Notes under the pieces: model-generated
What the model was told of the DNA's origin: nothing
Databases searched by the model: none
The model's input: the letters and a program-made list of their open reading frames with translations, nothing else
Position numbers and translations under genes: made by a program
Part shown: piece by piece, positions 9,580 to 18,768 of the stretch
Layout of the letters: each line of letters opens with the position of its first letter
How positions within the stretch are numbered: the first letter of the stretch is position 1
Assembly (NCBI GenBank): GCA_016871675.1
Contig: VHCN01000023.1
Coordinates: 1-44,589 of the forward strand
Length of the DNA: 44,589 nucleotides
DNA from: Verrucomicrobiota bacterium
GTDB lineage: Bacteria; Verrucomicrobiota; Verrucomicrobiia; Limisphaerales; VHCN01
Direction: 5' to 3'

Positions 9580-11820
9580 TCATCTCCATTCGAACACGCT
9601 GAGAATGTCCGAGTAGTCATCCGTCCACACTCGCCGGCCAGGTTGCGGCGGGATCGGGATGAAGCGGCTGGAGCGGCGCAATTTCCCGAGATCCTCTTCG
9701 CCACGGGCGAGCAGCATCCAGTGCGACTCCTCCTTTCCGTTCGCTGGGTCATCCTGCATGTCCTCTGCGGAGCGGCACGTGAGTTTGAGTTCACCGGCGA
9801 TGTCGGCGATCACCGGCGCGAGATTCAGGTAGCGATTCGAGATGTGCACCGCGAGCAAGCCCCCGGGCGCGAGCTTGCGCACGTAAAGCTCGAACGCCTC
9901 GCGCGTGAGCAGGTGCAGCGGAATTGAGTCCGAGCTGAACGCATCCAGCACGAGGAATCCGAACTGTCCGTCCGCCGCTGTTCGCAGGCGAAGCCGGGCA
10001 TCACCCGGCACAATCCGCACCGGGGCGCGGGCGCAGGCCGAGAGGTAGGTGAAGTAGTTTGTGCCGCGCGCGAGGCGGATGACGGCAGGGTCGATCTCGT
10101 AATACGTCCAGTCCTGCCCCGGCAGCGAGTAGCTGGCCATGGACCCCGCGCCAAGGCCGATGACGCCGACGCGCACGGCCGGCCGCGAATTGACTTCCGC
10201 AAACAAATCCCCGAGCGGTCCCGTGCCGTGATAATACGCAAGCGGCTCGCAGCGCCGGTCCGCCGCGATGAACTGGCGCCCGTGCACCGTGTTCCCATGC
10301 ACGACTTGGTGGAACGCGCCGGTCGCATCCAGCGTCACCCGCGTCACGCCGAAGAAATGCCGCTCGCGATGCAGTGGCCGCCCGTGCGCGCCCGGGAGCA
10401 GGGCCGCTGCAAGAAAGATCGCCGCGACCGCGAGCGCGAAGCGCCGCGGATGGTGCATGAACGCCAGCCCGAGGATCGCCGGCGCGCCGAAGACGATGGC
10501 GTTGCGAAGGCGGGCCGGCTCCCAGCCAAAGTGAGCCGCCGCGAGCGCGAGTCCCGCCGCCAGCAGGCCGCACGCGAGCGCGAGCGGCGCATCGAGTTGC
10601 GGCCGGGGCGTTCGCGGGCGTTTAAGCTCCGGTTGTGTGCGGACCATGCACGCGAGCGCGAGCGCGAGCGGGTATTCGACGATGCCGTTGAACAGCACGG
10701 GCGCGAGCAGCGCGTTGAACCCGCCGCCGAGCACGCCGCCCACGGACATCCACAGGTAATACTCCGTGAGGTGCCCCGCCGCGGGCCGGTCGGCCGCGAG
10801 CTTGCCGTGGCAGACCATCGCGGCGCCGAAGAACGTGGCGAGGTGCAGCGCGAGGAGCATCCACACGGGCTGCGTCGCCTCAGTGCAGAGCAGGAACACG
10901 AGGCACATCACGCCGTAGGGCAGGAGCTGGTTGACGACGCGCAGCGGGAGCACTTCGCGGCGCGCGAACACGAATACGAACGAGACCAGATACAAGGCCA
11001 GCGGGATGACCCACAGCAGCGGGATGCTTGCGATGTCCGTGGTGATGTGCGTGGTGACCCCGAGCATCAGGCTCGACGGGATCAAGGCGAACAGCACCCA
11101 AGCGGCTCGTCGCTTCGCCGTGACCGGAGCGCCGGCCTCTCGATCGGCCTGACTTGTTTCACCGTTGCTTGTCACGCCGGTCTGGACACTGGCGGTCCCT
11201 CGGAGCCGCAAAGCGCACAACGCCGTCATCGCCACCAGCACCCCGAAGCCCGCCGACCATGCCGCCGACTGTTCACGGATGCGCAGCATCGGCTCGATGA
11301 GCGCCGGATACGCGACCAGCGCGACGAGGCTTCCAACATTGCTCGCGCTGTAGAGGAAATAGGGATCGCCCGCGCCCTTCGCTTCGGACTTGGAGAACCA
11401 CCGTTGCAGCAGCGGCGACGTGCTCGCGACGATGAAGAACGGAAGCCCGACCGTCGCCGCGAGCGTGGCCAGCAGCCAGAAAACCGGCGTGGTTTCCGCG
11501 GGCGGCTCGGTGTCCGCGCGCAGTTGGATCGGCAGCACTGCGGCCGCGACAAGCAGGGCGAAGTGGATCGCGAGCTGCGGTTTCACCGGCCATCGCGAGA
11601 GCCAGTGCGCGTAACCGTAGCCGGCCAGCAGCGCGGCTTGGAAGAACAGCATGCACGTGTTCCACACCGCGGGCGTGCCGCCGAGTTGCGGCGCGAGCAT
11701 CTTCGCCACCATCGGCTGCACGCAGAACAGCAGCGCCGCGCTCAGGCAGAGCGTCGCGGCGAAGAGCCATGTCGTCGCGCGGCTCAAGCGAATTGCGGGT
11801 GGCCGCGGAGTTTCTCCCAA
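9580..11820 (-). CDS. membrane protein fused to spermidine-synthase-like domain
   Basis: 746 residues, starting at TTG 11820; a second TTG at 11787 overlaps the upstream stop as TTGA and is a credible coupled start. Residues about 15-500 hold a dozen or more hydrophobic segments, beginning TTWLFAATLCLSAALLFCVQ and including GGTPAVWNTCMLFFQAALL, typical of the 'fused MFS/spermidine synthase' family. The C-terminal 230 residues are a Rossmann aminopropyltransferase-like domain: VGVIGLGAGSMASY (cofactor loop), YYEIDPAVIRLAR, LVLDAFSSDSIPLHLLT and PGGLLAVHISNRYL. Whether these proteins make polyamines is not established. The gene overlaps the MnmD-like gene by 37 bases, so the two are probably co-translated. 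Confidence 0.85.
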   Translation of the reverse strand: MGETPRPPAIRLSRATTWLFAATLCLSAALLFCVQPMVAKMLAPQLGGTPAVWNTCMLFFQAALLAGYGYAHWLSRWPVKPQLAIHFALLVAAAVLPIQLRADTEPPAETTPVFWLLATLAATVGLPFFIVASTSPLLQRWFSKSEAKGAGDPYFLYSASNVGSLVALVAYPALIEPMLRIREQSAAWSAGFGVLVAMTALCALRLRGTASVQTGVTSNGETSQADREAGAPVTAKRRAAWVLFALIPSSLMLGVTTHITTDIASIPLLWVIPLALYLVSFVFVFARREVLPLRVVNQLLPYGVMCLVFLLCTEATQPVWMLLALHLATFFGAAMVCHGKLAADRPAAGHLTEYYLWMSVGGVLGGGFNALLAPVLFNGIVEYPLALALACMVRTQPELKRPRTPRPQLDAPLALACGLLAAGLALAAAHFGWEPARLRNAIVFGAPAILGLAFMHHPRRFALAVAAIFLAAALLPGAHGRPLHRERHFFGVTRVTLDATGAFHQVVHGNTVHGRQFIAADRRCEPLAYYHGTGPLGDLFAEVNSRPAVRVGVIGLGAGSMASYSLPGQDWTYYEIDPAVIRLARGTNYFTYLSACARAPVRIVPGDARLRLRTAADGQFGFLVLDAFSSDSIPLHLLTREAFELYVRKLAPGGLLAVHISNRYLNLAPVIADIAGELKLTCRSAEDMQDDPANGKEESHWMLLARGEEDLGKLRRSSRFIPIPPQPGRRVWTDDYSDILSVFEWR

Positions 11821-12650
11821 GTCTCGTCGCGCAGCGGCGCGCGCTGATAATGGGGCCCGGCCAGGGGTTCGGCGGCACCCGAGCGTCGCGCGCGGTCGAG
11901 CCAGCGACGGTCGAGCGGCGCGTCCAGCAGCGCGGTTGAATTCGCCGCGAGCGTCGTCTCTTCCTTCTCACCGGTGGCAAGTCCCCGTCCGACGAAGAAC
12001 CCGGCGAGCAGCAGCGCGACGCGGATCATTGTCGCGCGCGAGTAAGTCGCGAGCGCGCATGGACGCGCCGGGTCGAGCCAAGCGTGGAGGGCGCCAAGCA
12101 CCGGCAGTGTCCACATTGCGGGATTCGCCGCGGGAGAGAACGGGTCGAACAGAATCGCATGCGGCGGCGGGTGGCCGTCATCGGCTCCGATTGGGGACTC
12201 AGTGATGAACGTCGGGAAATCCGTGACCAGCGCGGTCCAGCGGATGCGTTGCGTGCCCCGGGTGGAACTCGCCTCGTTCGCCGAGTGCAGGTCACGCACG
12301 AGCGCTTCGTAGCCGGCGAAATAGCCGAGCGCGGCGGAGTTTTCGAGCGCGAAGCGAAGCGGCTCCAGTGTGCGATCGAAGCTGAGAAGGCGCAGCGAGC
12401 AGTCGAGCGCTTGTGTCGCGTGCAGGGCTGCGAGTGCGTTCGCCGCGCCGCCGAGCCCGACATCCCAGACCACGAACTCGCTTCCGGCGGCTTCACGCAC
12501 GCGCTCGACGAGCCGCAGTTGGCGCACGTAAAGCGTGTCGGCTTCCGCCGCCGGCCCGATCACGGGATGGAACGTCTCGCCGGCCGCCAGCGATCGCAGG
12601 CTGAACGAGCCATTGCGGAGCTGGACAATCTGGTATTCGGCGGACGGCAC
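11784..12650 (-). CDS. MnmD/MnmC-like tRNA wobble-uridine methyltransferase
   Basis: 288 residues from GTG 12650. An upstream ATG at 12755 would place the N-terminus inside the tRNA-Gln gene and adds a Cys/Arg-rich stretch with no family character. The core is the SAM-dependent MnmC methyltransferase domain: a YQIVQLRNGSFSL start, SAM loop VVWDVGLGGAANALAAL, a LLSFDRTLEPLRFAL acidic strand end, and HAILFDPFSPAANPAMW, the family signature. MnmC/MnmD makes the last methylation of mnm5(s2)U34 in tRNAs for Gln, Lys, Glu and others. The oxidase half of enteric MnmC is absent. The gene points away from a tRNA-Gln(UUG) gene, a likely substrate, starting 81 bases from it. Confidence 0.85.
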   Translation of the reverse strand: MPSAEYQIVQLRNGSFSLRSLAAGETFHPVIGPAAEADTLYVRQLRLVERVREAAGSEFVVWDVGLGGAANALAALHATQALDCSLRLLSFDRTLEPLRFALENSAALGYFAGYEALVRDLHSANEASSTRGTQRIRWTALVTDFPTFITESPIGADDGHPPPHAILFDPFSPAANPAMWTLPVLGALHAWLDPARPCALATYSRATMIRVALLLAGFFVGRGLATGEKEETTLAANSTALLDAPLDRRWLDRARRSGAAEPLAGPHYQRAPLRDETWEKLRGHPQFA

Positions 12651-12731
12651 GCGCGGAACGTAGCAAGCGGCGGCGGCGCGGCCAATTTTCGATTTGCAGC
12701 ACCGCGGGGCCGCATTACTTTCGTCGCGGCC

Positions 12732-12805
12732 TGTCCGGTGGTGTAACGGTAGCACAAGGGTCTTTGGAGCCCTTTGTCATGGTTCGAATCCATGCCGGAC
12801 AGCCA
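12732..12805 (+). tRNA. tRNA-Gln (anticodon UUG)
   Basis: A full cloverleaf: acceptor TGTCCGG pairs with CCGGACA; D arm GTG/CAC; anticodon stem AGGGT/GCCCT with loop CTTTGGA (anticodon TTG); T arm CATGG-TTCGAAT-CCATG; discriminator G; CCA encoded at 12803-12805. The U1-A72 first pair is typical of bacterial tRNA-Gln. The gene ends 14 bases before the sulfatase start codon. Confidence 0.97.
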
Positions 12806-12819
12806 GCTTTCACTGACCT

Positions 12820-14397
12820 ATGCGCGCAAACAAACTTCGAAACGCCGGGGCTCTCATCGTTGCGACCTGGCTCTCGGCGGCGGCGGCCTTCGCCGCGAGG
12901 CAGCCCAACATCCTGTTCATCTTCACCGATGACCACGCGTATCAGGCCATCAGCGCCTACAACGATCCGCGCAAGCTCGTGGAGACGCCGAACATCGACC
13001 GCATCGCCCGCGAGGGGATGATCTTCCACCGCGCGGTGGTGCCCAACTCCATTTGCGGGCCGAGCCGCGCGACGGTGCTCACGGGCAAATACAGCCATGC
13101 GAACGGATTCTACAACAACACCAACTCTCGCTTCGACGGCGCGCAGCAGACGTTTCCGAAGCTGCTCAAGGCGGCGGGCTACCAGACGGCCATCGTCGGC
13201 AAGTGGCATCTCGTGAGTGATCCGACGGGGTTTGATTACTGGGAAATCCTCCCGGGTCAGGGCGTGTATTACAACCCGCCGATGAACCGCATGGGCCAGC
13301 AGGTCCGCCACAGCGGTTACACCACCGACATCATCACCGACCTCGCCCTCGCGTGGCTCAAGAACCGCGACAAGGCCCGTCCGTTCGTGATGATGTGCCA
13401 GCAGAAGGCGCCGCATCGCGAGTGGTCGCCGGCGCTGCGCCACCTCGGCTGGAACGGCGACCGCAAGTTTGCCGAGCCGGAGACGCTGTTCGATGATTAT
13501 TCCGGCCGCGGCAAGGCGGAGCGCGCGCAGGACATGACGATCGAGAAAACATTTACGCTGCTCGATGCGAAGCTCACCACCCCCGGCAGCCTCAACGAGG
13601 AACAGCGGGTGAAGTGGAATGAGTATTACGGCCCGCGCAACGCGGCCTTCACGAACGCGAATCTCACAGGCAGGGACCTCGTCCGCTGGCGCTACCAGCG
13701 TTACATGCACGATTACCTCGGGTGCATCCTCGCCGTGGACGAGAGCGTGGGACGACTGCTCAAGTTCCTCGACGACGAGGGGCTCGCGAAGGACACGCTC
13801 GTGGTCTATTCGAGCGACCAGGGGTTCTATCTCGGCGAGCACGGGTGGTTCGACAAGCGCTGGATTTTCGAGGAATCGCTGCGCACGCCGCTCGTCGCGC
13901 GCTGGCCGGGCGTGACCAAGCCCGGCGGCGTGAATCGCGACATCGTGAGCAATCTCGACTTCGCCAGCACCTTCCTCGATGCGGCGGGCGTGGCCGTGCC
14001 TGCGGACCTCCAGGGCCGCAGCCTCGTGCCGGTGCTGCGCGGCCAGACGCCCGCCGACTGGCGCAAGAGCTTCTACTACCATTATTACGAGTTCCCCGGC
14101 CCGCACAGCGTCGCGCGCCACTACGGCGTGGTGACCGGGCGCTACAAGCTCGTGCGCTTCTACGAGGCGAGCATGAACTACTGGGAGCTGTTCGACCTGC
14201 AAAAGGACCCGCGCGAAATGAAGAGCGTTTACGGCGCGCCCGACTACGCTGCGACGCAGAAGGAACTCCACGCCGAACTCGACCACCTCCGCAAGGAACT
14301 CAAAGTGCCCGACCCCGATCCGGAGGAAACCGCCATCCGCCCCGGCGCGGGGAAAGCGAAGAAGGGTGAGGCGAAGGGGAAAGCCCCGGGAAAATAG
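12820..14397 (+). CDS. secreted S1-family sulfatase (formylglycine type)
   Basis: 525 residues from ATG 12820, with a signal peptide (residues 1-26, [16 protein letters not shown]). It hydrolyses a sulfate ester, probably of a polysaccharide, in the periplasm or outside. Metal site [13 protein letters not shown] (Asp37, Asp38); formylglycine site Cys79 in [21 protein letters not shown], which matches CxPSR and needs an anaerobic or aerobic sulfatase-maturing enzyme; KWHL at the KxxH position; and [20 protein letters not shown] for the second metal cluster. The C-terminal subdomain is followed by a Lys/Gly-rich tail ([14 protein letters not shown]). It begins 14 bases after the tRNA-Gln gene with no room for a promoter of its own. 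The exact substrate cannot be told; the overall form resembles the heparan or mucin-desulfating sulfatases. Confidence 0.95.
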   Translation: MRANKLRNAGALIVATWLSAAAAFAARQPNILFIFTDDHAYQAISAYNDPRKLVETPNIDRIAREGMIFHRAVVPNSICGPSRATVLTGKYSHANGFYNNTNSRFDGAQQTFPKLLKAAGYQTAIVGKWHLVSDPTGFDYWEILPGQGVYYNPPMNRMGQQVRHSGYTTDIITDLALAWLKNRDKARPFVMMCQQKAPHREWSPALRHLGWNGDRKFAEPETLFDDYSGRGKAERAQDMTIEKTFTLLDAKLTTPGSLNEEQRVKWNEYYGPRNAAFTNANLTGRDLVRWRYQRYMHDYLGCILAVDESVGRLLKFLDDEGLAKDTLVVYSSDQGFYLGEHGWFDKRWIFEESLRTPLVARWPGVTKPGGVNRDIVSNLDFASTFLDAAGVAVPADLQGRSLVPVLRGQTPADWRKSFYYHYYEFPGPHSVARHYGVVTGRYKLVRFYEASMNYWELFDLQKDPREMKSVYGAPDYAATQKELHAELDHLRKELKVPDPDPEETAIRPGAGKAKKGEAKGKAPGK

Positions 14398-14433
14398 GAT
14401 TTCAATTCGCACCGAAACTGCTATCCACGATCC

Positions 14434-15186
14434 ATGCTCCCGCCTGTTCAAAGGTGCCGTCGATTCGGGTTTACGTTGATCGAACTTCTCGTTGTCATCG
14501 CGATCATCGCGATCCTTGCCGGGCTGTTATTGCCGGCGCTGGCCAAGGCCAAGGACAAGAGCAAATCCATCAAGTGCCTGAACAACCTCAAGCAGATCGG
14601 CTTGGCAATGATGGTTTATGTGGATGACAGCGATGGGTTTCTCTTCGGCCCGGTCAACCGCGGCATCCGCCATCCTGTCGCCAATCCAAGCACGAACTAC
14701 ATCAGCAACCGCACGAATGTCTTCTCGCGTTACCTCAGCTCGCCGGACACGAACAACACCGTGTGGACCTGCCCGGCCAATCGAGGCGCGATGGAGTCGG
14801 TGATCACCGGTTCCACGCTCAACCCGACCCGGCTCTGTTTCCTGCTCAACAACCGCGGCCTGGCCGCCACCGGCACGCTGCCGGGGTTGATGTTCGGCGA
14901 CCCGAACCTGCCGGCGGGCGGCTTGCCTTTCACGCCGTCGAAACGGCTCGACGAATTGCGCGCCGCCGGGCAGACCGCGGCGAACGGGCTCAGCGTCACA
15001 TCGCCCTCGGACATCTGGATGATCGGCGACATCGACGGCGTGAACTACAGCTCGGCCAACAGCGGCAGCACCACGCTTTACGTGCCACCGAACGTCCCGC
15101 CCCCGCACAACTTTGGGCGCAATTACAACTTCTTCGACGGCCACGCGGAGTATCGCAAGACCAACGCGCTGCCGGCGAATCCGTAG
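14434..15186 (+). CDS. type II pseudopilin-like protein (prepilin N-terminus, H-X9-DG type)
   Basis: 250 residues from ATG 14434. The leader [12 protein letters not shown] is followed by [20 protein letters not shown], the type IV prepilin signal: cleavage after Gly12, methylated Phe13, Glu at +5. The globular part contains [21 protein letters not shown] and ends with [16 protein letters not shown], the terminal pattern of the very abundant PVC pseudopilin-like proteins, which are usually encoded singly rather than in a secretion operon. It probably sits in the inner membrane or cell envelope after prepilin peptidase processing. It follows the sulfatase by 36 bases. Confidence 0.92.
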   Translation: MLPPVQRCRRFGFTLIELLVVIAIIAILAGLLLPALAKAKDKSKSIKCLNNLKQIGLAMMVYVDDSDGFLFGPVNRGIRHPVANPSTNYISNRTNVFSRYLSSPDTNNTVWTCPANRGAMESVITGSTLNPTRLCFLLNNRGLAATGTLPGLMFGDPNLPAGGLPFTPSKRLDELRAAGQTAANGLSVTSPSDIWMIGDIDGVNYSSANSGSTTLYVPPNVPPPHNFGRNYNFFDGHAEYRKTNALPANP

Positions 15187-15309
15187 GCCGCCCTCCACCC
15201 CCGGACTCCGGTCGCGACGCGGCACCCGCGCGACAGGTCCCTTCCTCGAACGGGCGCTGAAAAATTTCGATGCTCCGGCGCGTTGCGTTCATTGCGGGCT
15301 TCGCGTGTA

Positions 15310-16602
15310 ATGCCGCGGCACATGGCTGGTTCACGCAATTATCCTCTCCTGCTCGCGGCGCAGACACTCGGCGCGTTCGGTGACCAGTTTGTGCTCGCGG
15401 TCATTCTCGGGCAGTTCACTTTCATGAAGGTCCGCGGCGAGATTCCGGAGGCCGACTACCAGCTCGCAAACGCGGTGTATCCGATGCTGTTGTTCATCCC
15501 CTACGTGCTCGGCGCCCCGCTCACAGGCTATCTGAACGACCGCTTCTCAAAGACCCGCTGGCTGCTCGGCGGAAACATCATCAAGCTCGTCGGCACGCTC
15601 ATCGCCATGGCCAGCCTCTCGTCCGGGCCCGGTGCGATGGCGTGGCAGGGCGTGGGCTACTTCATTGTCGGCATCGGCGCGTGCATCTACGGGCCGGCCA
15701 AATACGGCATCCTTCCCGAAATCCTCCCCCTCGAGCGGCTCGTGAAGGCCAACGGCACGGTCGAAATGCTGACGCTGCTGGCCATCCTGCTCGGCGGGCT
15801 CGGCGGCGCGAAGATGATCGACCATTACCCGCCGGTCGCGTGCTATGGCGTGCTGCTCGTGCTGTTCGGCACCGCCGCGGTGCTCAACGCCTGCATGACC
15901 GTCACCCCGAGCAACCCGGACGTGCGCTGGCAGAATTCCGTCGGCGCATTCTTCGGGCACTTCCGCGGGCTGTTCGCGCAGCAGCGGCTCGGGCGCGTGC
16001 TGCTTGGCACAGCCGTCTTCTGGATTTGCGGCGCGGTGTTCAAGATGAACTTCAACCCGTGGGGCGCCGAGACGCTCAACTACAAGGACTCGCGCACCGT
16101 GAACACGGACATCGCGCTGCTCGGACTCTGGCTCGCCGTCGGTGTCATGATCGGCAGCATGCTCGCGGGGCAGTTGCACCGCGTCGGCGAACTGCGCTGG
16201 ACGCAGCGCTACGGCTGGATGCTCGCCGCGGTCATCGCGTCGCTCGGACTCATAAACCACCTCGGCCTCGACGCGCACACGCAACGCAAGCTCGCCGTCG
16301 CGGGACTCATCGGGGTCGGGTTGTTCGCGGGCCTGTTTCTCATCCCGCTCAACGCCGCGCTGCAGGCCGAGGGAGATCCCTGGAAGCTCGGCAAGACCAT
16401 CGCGTGCCAGAATTTCCAGGAGAACGTGGCGATGACGCTGAGCGGCGGGCTCGTCGCTTTCGCCACCAGCCGCGGCGCGAGCGCGCCTGAGGTGTTCCTC
16501 GGCCTCGCCGCGCTGGTGTTTGTCACGGTGACGCTGCTGAAAATCCCGGAGAAGCAACCGCCATCCTGCCCGCCGAGGCGGCGGCGCAACGACGGGCCAT
16601 GA
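15310..16602 (+). CDS. lplT: LplT-like lysophospholipid transporter (MFS)
   Basis: 430 residues from ATG 15310; ATG 15322 is also possible. A twelve-helix MFS-type protein: NYPLLLAAQTLGAFGDQFVL, MLLFIPYVLGAPLTGYLNDR (the MFS loop 2-3 motif region), GIGACIYGPAKYGILPEILP (strongly LplT-like), and repeated Gly-rich helices after that. LplT flips lysophospholipids to the inner face for re-acylation. The stop TGA overlaps the ATG of the aas-like gene (ATGA at 16599-16602), so the pair is translationally coupled as in enteric lplT-aas. The last residues (PSCPPRRRRNDGP) come from a 41-bp repeat shared with 35132-35172 and are not family sequence. Confidence 0.9.
   Translation: MPRHMAGSRNYPLLLAAQTLGAFGDQFVLAVILGQFTFMKVRGEIPEADYQLANAVYPMLLFIPYVLGAPLTGYLNDRFSKTRWLLGGNIIKLVGTLIAMASLSSGPGAMAWQGVGYFIVGIGACIYGPAKYGILPEILPLERLVKANGTVEMLTLLAILLGGLGGAKMIDHYPPVACYGVLLVLFGTAAVLNACMTVTPSNPDVRWQNSVGAFFGHFRGLFAQQRLGRVLLGTAVFWICGAVFKMNFNPWGAETLNYKDSRTVNTDIALLGLWLAVGVMIGSMLAGQLHRVGELRWTQRYGWMLAAVIASLGLINHLGLDAHTQRKLAVAGLIGVGLFAGLFLIPLNAALQAEGDPWKLGKTIACQNFQENVAMTLSGGLVAFATSRGASAPEVFLGLAALVFVTVTLLKIPEKQPPSCPPRRRRNDGP
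16558..16598. repeat. 41-bp dispersed repeat, copy 1, at the 3' end of the lplT-like gene
   Basis: 41 bases identical to 35132-35172, with a perfect palindromic core CCGCCGAGGCGG. It supplies the Arg-rich last 14 codons of the lplT-like gene and ends on the base before the ATG of the aas-like gene. Confidence 0.85.
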
Positions 16603-18764
16603 TCAAGCTCATCTTCCGCCTGCTGTTGCGTCTGCTGCTGCGCTTCCGCGCCTACGATACCGACGCGCTCAAGTCGCCCGGTCCTGTGCTGCTGCTGCCC
16701 AACCACGTTTCGTGGTTCGACTGGCTGCTGCTGTTCGTCTGTCTCGACGATGACTGGCGGTTCGTCACGAGCGAGCCCGCGTCCCGCGTGAGCCCGCTGC
16801 ACCGCGCGATCATGGTCAACCGCCACACGTTCCCCGTGGATCCCGCGTCGCCTTACGCCGTCAAGCGCATGGCGGAGTTCCTGCAGGGCGGCGGCCGGCT
16901 CGTGCTGTTCCCCGAGGGCCGGCTCTCGCTCACCGGCGCGCTGATGAAGCTGTTCGATGGCACGGGCTTCCTCATGCACAAGACGAACGCGAAGGTCATC
17001 ACCGCGTATTTGCGCGACGCGCACCGGCTGCCGTTCTCGCGGCACCCCGGCTGGACCAAGTGCTGTCCGCGCGTGACGGCGCATTACAGCGAGTTGCTCA
17101 CACCGCCGAAGCTCGACCACGTGGGCACCGCGCAAGCCCGCGAAACGCTCACCACCTGGCTGCGCGACCGCATGGTCGAGCAGCAGTTCCGTGTGGAGAT
17201 GGCGTTCGGAGCAGGCGACGTGCTGTCCGCGGTGGCCGAGACCGCGTCGCAAGTGCCCAACCACGTGGTGATGGAGGACGCGAGCGGCACGGAGTTGACG
17301 TATCGCAAGCTGATGGTCGGCGTGCGCGTCCTGTCGAAGGCGCTTGCGGGGCGGGTGGAGCGGGGAGCTTCAGTTTCGCGTGTCGGCATCTTGCTGCCGA
17401 ATGTGAACAGCTTCCCTGTCACGGTGCTTGCGTTGTGGAGCCTCGGCAAAGTGCCAGCCATCCTGAACTTCTCCACCGGCCCGACCGTGATGCTCACGTG
17501 CTGCGAACTCGCGGGATTGAAGCAAGTCGTCACGTCGCGGCTCTTCTTCGAGCGCGCGCGGCTCAAGCCCGAGCCCTTCACGCAAGCCGGCATCGAGCTC
17601 ATCTACCTTGAAGACGTCCGCGCCGACATCACGAGCGCAGGCAAACTCGCCGCGCTCGCCCGCAGCTACTTCACTCCGCACCCCGCACCGGACGCTTCTC
17701 ACTCGCCCGCGGACGCCGCGGTCGTGCTCTTCACTTCCGGTTCCGAGGGTGTGCCGAAGGGCGTCGAGCTTTCGCACCGGAACATCCTCGCCAACATCCG
17801 CCAGATGCTTGCCATCACGGACCTTCACGACGGCGACCGCATCTTCAACTGCCTGCCGCTCTTCCACAGCTTCGGGCTCGTGGTCGGCACGTTCCTGCCG
17901 CTCGTGCGCGGGATGCACGTGTTTCTGTATCCGTCGCCGCTGCACTATCGCGTGGTGCCGGCCGCGGTGTATGAGTCCAACTGCACCGTCTTCATCAGCA
18001 CCAACACCTTCCTCAACGGCTATGCGCGCAAGGCGCATCCCTACGACTTTCGCAGCTTGCGCTACTTGTTCGCCGCGGCGGAAAAGCTGCAGGAGGCGAC
18101 GGCGACCACGTGGGCGCAAAAGTTCGGCATCCGCATTCTCGAAGGCTACGGGGCGACCGAGTGCGCGCCGTGCGTGAGCTTGAACACGCCGCTGGCGCCG
18201 CGTTGGGGAACCGTGGGACGACTGTTGCCCGGAATGGAAATGAAGCTTGAACCGGTCGAGGGCGTGAGCGACGACCCTGCGCTCGCGGCGGCCGGGCTGA
18301 GAGCGGGGCGGCTCTTCGTGAGCGGGCCCAATGTCATGCGCGGCTACATCAACTCCGACGCGAACGCGGTCTTCCAATCGCACGGCGGCTGGTATGACAC
18401 CGGCGACATCGTGAGCGTGGACGCGCTCGGCTCGCTCACCATCCGCGGACGCATGAAGCGCTTTGCCAAGGTCAGCGGCGAAATGGTCAGCCTCACCGCC
18501 GTCGAGGACGCGCTGGCCGGCGCGTTCCCGCAATACGGCCTGCGCTGCGCCGTGGCCGTCATCGCCGTGCCGGACGAAGACAAGGGCGAGCGGCTCATCG
18601 CCGTGTCAAACGAATCACGGCTCCAGCTTGGTGAAATCCGCGAAGCGGTGAAGGCGAAAGGCCTGTCAAACCTCTGCGTCCCGCGAGAGATCAGGGTTGT
18701 CCGGGAAATTCCGAAACTGGGCACGGGAAAGGTGAACCATCGCGAGTTGCAGAAGCTGATGTGA
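16599..18764 (+). CDS. aas: Aas-like bifunctional acyltransferase/acyl-ACP synthetase
   Basis: 721 residues, the same size as E. coli Aas (719). ATG 16599 overlaps the lplT stop. The N-terminal PlsC domain has the catalytic NHVSWFD (His36-x4-Asp41) and the acceptor-binding FPEGRLS. The C-terminal ANL-type ligase domain has the P-loop VVLFTSGSEGVPKGVELSH, motif LEGYGATECAPCVSLN, YDTGDIV and a C-terminal subdomain ending in GTGKVNHRELQKL with the catalytic Lys. The enzyme activates a fatty acid onto ACP and re-acylates 2-acyl-lysophospholipids at the inner membrane. With LplT upstream and a secreted lipase-like gene four bases downstream, it forms a phospholipid repair unit. Confidence 0.93.
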   Translation: MIKLIFRLLLRLLLRFRAYDTDALKSPGPVLLLPNHVSWFDWLLLFVCLDDDWRFVTSEPASRVSPLHRAIMVNRHTFPVDPASPYAVKRMAEFLQGGGRLVLFPEGRLSLTGALMKLFDGTGFLMHKTNAKVITAYLRDAHRLPFSRHPGWTKCCPRVTAHYSELLTPPKLDHVGTAQARETLTTWLRDRMVEQQFRVEMAFGAGDVLSAVAETASQVPNHVVMEDASGTELTYRKLMVGVRVLSKALAGRVERGASVSRVGILLPNVNSFPVTVLALWSLGKVPAILNFSTGPTVMLTCCELAGLKQVVTSRLFFERARLKPEPFTQAGIELIYLEDVRADITSAGKLAALARSYFTPHPAPDASHSPADAAVVLFTSGSEGVPKGVELSHRNILANIRQMLAITDLHDGDRIFNCLPLFHSFGLVVGTFLPLVRGMHVFLYPSPLHYRVVPAAVYESNCTVFISTNTFLNGYARKAHPYDFRSLRYLFAAAEKLQEATATTWAQKFGIRILEGYGATECAPCVSLNTPLAPRWGTVGRLLPGMEMKLEPVEGVSDDPALAAAGLRAGRLFVSGPNVMRGYINSDANAVFQSHGGWYDTGDIVSVDALGSLTIRGRMKRFAKVSGEMVSLTAVEDALAGAFPQYGLRCAVAVIAVPDEDKGERLIAVSNESRLQLGEIREAVKAKGLSNLCVPREIRVVREIPKLGTGKVNHRELQKLM

Positions 18765-18768
18765 CGCC

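Noticed and set aside
11784-12755. Longer start of the MnmD-like gene at ATG 12755
   Set aside because: The start would lie within the tRNA-Gln gene and add a Cys/Arg-rich stretch not seen in the family; GTG 12650 places the start next to the conserved YQIVQLRNGS segment.
12715-14451. 578-codon open frame antisense to the sulfatase
   Set aside because: It covers the tRNA-Gln gene and the sulfatase on the other strand and has no family features; a GC-bias shadow.
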